Source of the DNA: Spirogloea muscicola
Lineage: Eukaryota; Streptophyta; Zygnematophyceae; Spirogloeales; Spirogloeaceae
Reading direction: 5' to 3'
DNA length: 12,463 nucleotides
Assembly: GCA_009602725.1 (NCBI GenBank)
Contig: WELB01000092.1
Coordinates: 443,768 to 456,230 of the forward strand
A program made the position numbers and the translations under genes. The notes below the pieces were generated by a model, which worked only from the letters and a program-made list of their open reading frames with translations, was not told where the DNA came from and ran no database searches. Position 1 is the stretch's first letter, and every line of letters begins with the position of its first letter. Of this stretch, positions 9,326 through 12,463 are shown piece by piece.

Positions 9326-10357
9326 ATGGACGTCGCGCAGACCCCCGCTGGCGCCGCGGGCGCCACGCTGCTGCTGGACCCGGGCTTCGGCGGCGTGGCG
9401 CTCGTCGCCGCGCTCACCGTCGTCCTCCACCTGTGGCTGGGCGCGCAAGTCATCGCCGCCCGCTCCCGGTTAGTGCCCCCGCCGCCGTGCCCTCCGCCGC
9501 TGCCCGCACCGCGGATCCCGGGCCCGCCCGCAGCGCCGGAGGCCGCTCTCACCGCCGCCACCGCCGCCGCCGCCGCTTGCTGACCGACGGCTGGCGGCGC
9601 TGCANGCCGCCGCCGCCACCGCCGCGGCCGCCGCCGCAGTTGCATGCTTAGGGCAGCCCATCACAAGCTGCCGTCGTTGTTGTCGCTCTCCCTGATTCGG
9701 CCCCCTCCACAACTTCTCCAGCGCGGCCACCAGCAGGCGCTCGAGGTCCTGCCGCAGTTCCTCGTCCTCCTCGTGCTCGGAGGCCTGCAGGTCAGGCGCC
9801 GCCGCCATTGCTGGCATGCGCCCGGTGGCAGGCCCAAGCATGGGTGCAATGCAATTTCCATTGGCTTTAGACTTGGCCTGCTCGATATCTGACCGTTGTC
9901 TTGACCAACAACCGTGTATTTGAACGACCATTTGATGTTTCTGCGTAAGCGCCGCATGCAGCACCCGTATACGGCAACTGTTGGCGGCGTGCTCTACCTC
10001 TTGGGTCGCTTCTTCTACTTTGCCGGCTACTCTCAGGGGGATCCGAGCAAGCGCCTTTCGGGCGGAGGCGGGTGAGCGACCCTCGTTGCTGTTGCCTTTG
10101 CCCAAGGGCTTCGCTTGTCCTGCTAGTACTCCATCTGTTAATCGCGTACATGGCACGGCGGTGTCAACAGAACAATCCAGAGATTAGTAGATGTGCTGTC
10201 CCCGCCTCATATATGGTTGTCTGACTCCTGCTCGTTGTGTGACCGGCCTGGTGTGCGGCGCAGTATGTACGTGGTTGGCCTGCTCGTGGAACTCGCCTGC
10301 ACACTTTCGCTCTCCGTCCACCTCGGCGCGCAGCTGTTTGCACAAAAACGCGTCTGA
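9326..10357 (+). CDS. MGST3: Microsomal glutathione S-transferase 3-like protein (MAPEG family), one internal exon not found
   Basis: Visible exons: 9326-9468 (starts ATG GAC GTC), 9722-9790, 9962-10071, 10264-10357 (stop TGA). Seen: a first membrane segment VALVAALTVVLHLWLGAQVI, then RGHQQALEVLPQFLVLLVLG, matching the family's QR-[AG]-HQN-x-LE-x-x-P signature. Then HPYTATVGGVLYLLGRFFYF with AGYSQGDPSKR, matching the RFFYFTGYATGDP-type signature, and a last membrane segment VVGLLVELACTLSLSVHLGA. These are the four helices expected of MAPEG proteins, integral membrane proteins of the ER or similar membranes that conjugate glutathione or reduce lipid peroxides. Between exon 1 (phase 2) and 9722 (phase 0), about 25 residues are missing, corresponding to the YNVPYP to FNCVQ part of relatives. 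Direct joining would shift the frame. The ambiguous base at 9605 lies in this interval. The last two junctions agree in phase. Confidence 0.85.
9605..9605. other. Ambiguous base N inside a GCC-rich stretch of the MGST3-like gene
   Basis: The only N in the window, at ctgcaNgccgcc, flanked by CCG/GCC runs (about 9553-9580 and 9606-9640). It may mark a collapsed or joined contig end rather than one uncertain base, since an exon expected between 9469 and 9721 cannot be found. Confidence 0.6.
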
Positions 10358-11233
10358 GGTGCAGGCCTGGCGAGGCGGCTTGGTCTTGGCTGGCCAGGCT
10401 AGTCCTTAAGCTCAACTGACAAATAGATCTACTTGGTGGCTGCACACTGATGCTATCAGCCTGCTTTGAGCTCCACACTGAGGAAAGTCAGCTACTTAAC
10501 TGAGGCAAAAGGAGCAAATGTGGCCACAGTGCTGGTGTTGTTTCGGTTATAAGCAAGCAAAGTAAAAGCAACAGCTAAGGCATGCAATGTGGAGAAATGT
10601 GTGGAAAGACATGCAGAAGTCTTTGTTGTGCAAAGCACTTGCGCCGACCAATTGAGGTGTCATGACTCTGCAGGTAGGTCTATGATGCTCAGACACTGGC
10701 CCCTCAGGTGCCTCTTTCGCTGTTCAACCGGAGGAGATTGCTAATCGCCCTCAGAAATAATGCGTCACTTTGGACGGTCCGCCCTGAAGGCACCTGATGT
10801 GACAGCAGATTTCTTTCCACACGAAAGATGATCATGCCAAAGAAAGATAAGCAGTGACAAAACTTCAGGGTGGAAAGCTGCAAAAAGTCAGAAGGCTGAG
10901 CGCTCAGGAGTGTTGCACATCTGAAAATTCTGGCCCCGCAGCTTGTAAGACTCAGTCATCAATATATGCAAGCCCTCTCGTTACTGTCGCGTACAATAAT
11001 ATTGGCGACCACCAGAGTGACAAACAGATATGAATTAGACTGAGTCATAAGATCGTCTGCACTTCCTCACTGTTCGACTTGCTGTCTCATCCAATTTGCA
11101 GTGTGCCGCTTGCCCTCACATGCGACATATTTCAAGATAAGGGCCAACTTAGTAGTCCAGCTCTGTTGCGACGTGCCTAGCCACGTTGAAGCACTTATGA
11201 ATTTTCTGGTTAAATCATGTGTAAGAGGCTGCA
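10358..11233. other. Convergent 3' intergenic region, no gene seen
   Basis: It lies between the stop of the MGST3-like gene (plus) and the stop of the fucosyltransferase-like gene (minus). At 876 bases it is AT-richer than the coding parts. No open frame shows family motifs or splice-consistent extension. Two near-matching GACTCAGTC/GACTGAGTC motifs lie at about 10950-10960 and 11037-11046. No TGTAA follows the MGST3-like stop until 11218 and no minus-strand TGTAA was found, so the polyadenylation sites are undefined. Confidence 0.55.
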
Positions 11234-12385
11234 TCAGGGCGGCAGCTCATCAGGAGAGGACATGCCATCAGGAGGGTCCAACGTGAGATCCGGAAAGGTC
11301 TCCACAACAGCCGACTTCGCCAGGCGGCGGGCGCGCGCGACCAGCTCGCCCTCAACGAGAGTCCGCATGAGCGTGTCAAACTCGGAGACGGCATTGCCGC
11401 TGCGCCGGTTGTCTGCCCACCACTCGCTACCCTCTGCCCAGAGTGATGAGAAGTCCGCGAGAGTGCGGGCGTCATAGACCGCCCGCAGCGCGTCAAAGAA
11501 GCCCGGCGCAACCTCATCGGTTGCGACAAAGAGCCGGCGGCCTGGAGCAATCCCCAGCCGCGGGAGAATCTGCAGCAGCGCCTGTGGCCGCGTGTCAGCG
11601 TCGAGGTGTGGCCATCGGGTGTGGTCGGCGGCGCGAGCGCCGCGCTGCACACGGACGGCGTCAAAGTCCCATTGCAGTGCGAGGCAGATGCGGTCGGTGA
11701 GGCGCGCCAGTGGCGGCGCGAGCTGCAGCGTTGCTGCCCGCAGGGGGAGCCCAGCATCGCCTTCGCACACGGCGGCCGGCCCGCTTCCGCCCGCCCGGAT
11801 CCTCCGCCGCACAACCTGGGTGGCCTCGCCCACGAGCTTGGCGGTCGGCACCCTTTCGTCCACTTCGCATACCGTCACCTGCAGCCATGGCTGTGGCACT
11901 GTCACATTCTTGGCAGCCAGTGGCGGCCCCACACAGCAAGCTGAGTGAAGGACCAAGGTTTCAAGTATGGGGTCAAGGCTCTTGGTTATAGTACTGGATA
12001 TTGGTATTGAGGTCTAAAGACGGGTTTGTACCAAGTAACTCGAGTCATGAGAGATTATGTTACTTGATTAAGAGACTCTTCTCAGCTGATCACATGGAGC
12101 AGTGACGGTCTCTGAGAGGTCGGACACACGACTAGCTGTTGACAAATGTGCGTGCTCCACCCCAGTGAGCTTTGTGGAACTGATCATGGCTTTTTGCCGG
12201 TTGAGGCAGTTTCATTAGACGATAATGTCTAATGGGTATCTATTATGTCTAATGGGAATCTAATAGATGTGCACCTTACGGCTGGGGTGAAAGACGTTCC
12301 AGGCCTCCCACTGGGCCAGGAGCTCGGCGCGGCGCACCGTCGGCACCGCCGCCTCCAGGCGCTCCAGGTCGTAGTACGAGCGCCA

Positions 12386-12418
<33 letters not shown>

Positions 12419-12463
12419 CGCCGCCGGCGGCAGGCAGAGCTCGGTGTCCAGCACGAGCGCGTT
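11234..12463 (-). CDS. Plant-type GDP-fucose O-fucosyltransferase-like protein, C-terminal part, 2 exons visible, 5' end off the window
   Basis: Exons on the minus strand: 12463-12275 (63 codons, frame opens at the window edge) and 11878-11234 (stop TGA). The phase-0 GT-AG junction gives 277 residues. Seen in order: ALVLDTELCLPP, resembling the N-terminal L-x-R-x-L-x-L-P-P segment; an 8-Gly run; SYYDLERLEAAVPTV; WDFDAVRVQRGARA followed by RWPHLDADTRP; GRRLFVATDEVAPGFFDALR; SLWAEGSEWW; FDTLMR; VETFPDLTLDP. The order and wording match plant O-fucosyltransferase family proteins (PF10250-like), which transfer fucose from GDP-fucose in the secretory pathway. Unusual: the segment that in plant relatives reads roughly VHV-x-RG-[DE]-K is VRVQRGAR, so the His and the acidic residue are lost while Arg-Gly stays. 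The N-terminal part is not in the window, so membrane anchoring cannot be judged. Confidence 0.82.
12213..12260. repeat. Inverted and tandem repeat near the 5' end of the fucosyltransferase-like intron
   Basis: CATTAGAC (12213-12220) and GTCTAATG (12227-12234) form a perfect 8-bp inverted repeat with a 6-base loop. The 20-base unit 12221-12240 is repeated at 12241-12260 with 17 of 20 bases alike, giving a second GTCTAATG at 12247-12254. The intron (12274-11879, minus) has its donor 13 bases beyond the repeat. No other content was recognised in this intron. Confidence 0.6.
12387..12426. repeat. GCC run inside the coding sequence of the fucosyltransferase-like gene
   Basis: An imperfect (CCG/GCC)n tract that on the minus strand encodes AAGGGGGGGGVG between the LPP motif and the YYDL motif. 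The run falls in a loop position of the family and keeps the frame, so it looks like a tolerated triplet expansion. Confidence 0.8.

Noticed and set aside
8743-9645. A 300-residue minus-strand open frame across the promoter array and the MGST3-like exon 1
   Set aside because: It is antisense to a recognised exon and made of triplet-run and repeat translation, with no family motif.
9470-10156. A 228-residue minus-strand open frame over the MGST3-like gene
   Set aside because: It is a shadow of GC-rich plus-strand exons that carry clear MAPEG motifs; its own sequence resembles no family.
10164-10478. A possible extra gene after the MGST3-like gene on the minus strand
   Set aside because: No motif, no splice-consistent partner, and it overlaps the last MGST3-like exon.
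11592-11948. Plus-strand open frames of 112-118 residues opposite the fucosyltransferase-like gene
   Set aside because: They are antisense to a long exon with ordered family motifs and look like GC-rich shadows.
1-12463. A new defence, mobile or biosynthetic system
   Set aside because: The four recognisable genes are ordinary eukaryotic families in alternating orientation, with no transposase, reverse transcriptase, terminal repeats or shared pathway.

Overview
The window looks like nuclear DNA of a green alga (Chlorophyta). Protein-coding regions are broken by GT-AG introns of about 75-440 bases, exons are GC-rich with many GCC/CCG triplet runs, introns are more AT-rich, there is a TGTAA polyadenylation-type signal, plant-type CCCTAAA motifs occur, and all four gene families are plant or algal in character. 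The class or genus cannot be told from this sequence. No prokaryotic operon, mobile element, CRISPR array, tRNA or rRNA was seen.

Four genes lie in strictly alternating orientation (+, -, +, -). (1) 1..4583, plus: a plant-type serine carboxypeptidase of the SCPL20-like kind, rebuilt as 12 exons. Every splice phase agrees and gives 526 residues with the full Ser-Asp-His set; only the extreme N terminus is off the window. (2) 8374..4976, minus: a SET-domain lysine methyltransferase with a Rubisco-LSMT-type substrate-binding C-terminal domain, in 9 exons, about 656 residues, possibly plastid-targeted. (3) 9326..10357, plus: an MGST3-like MAPEG membrane protein in which one internal exon cannot be found; the single ambiguous base of the window (9605) lies where that exon should be. 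(4) 12463..11234, minus: the C-terminal part of a plant-type GDP-fucose O-fucosyltransferase-like protein whose usual His-x-x-Arg-Gly-Asp/Glu segment is altered.

Between the genes, 4584-4975 and 10358-11233 are convergent 3' regions with no convincing genes. The 8375-9325 interval is a shared divergent promoter region with GCC runs and five copies of the octamer GTGGCACC in a 105-base duplicated array upstream of the MGST3-like gene.

The genes do not form an evident pathway; they are ordinary eukaryotic neighbours. The most notable signals are local: a duplicated 3' splice site in carboxypeptidase intron 1 whose exon start also imitates a 5' splice site, telomere-like motifs in the introns on both sides of carboxypeptidase exon 2, the missing MGST3-like exon at the ambiguous base, the octamer array, and the altered fucosyltransferase motif. 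I do not see a new defence or mobile system here.
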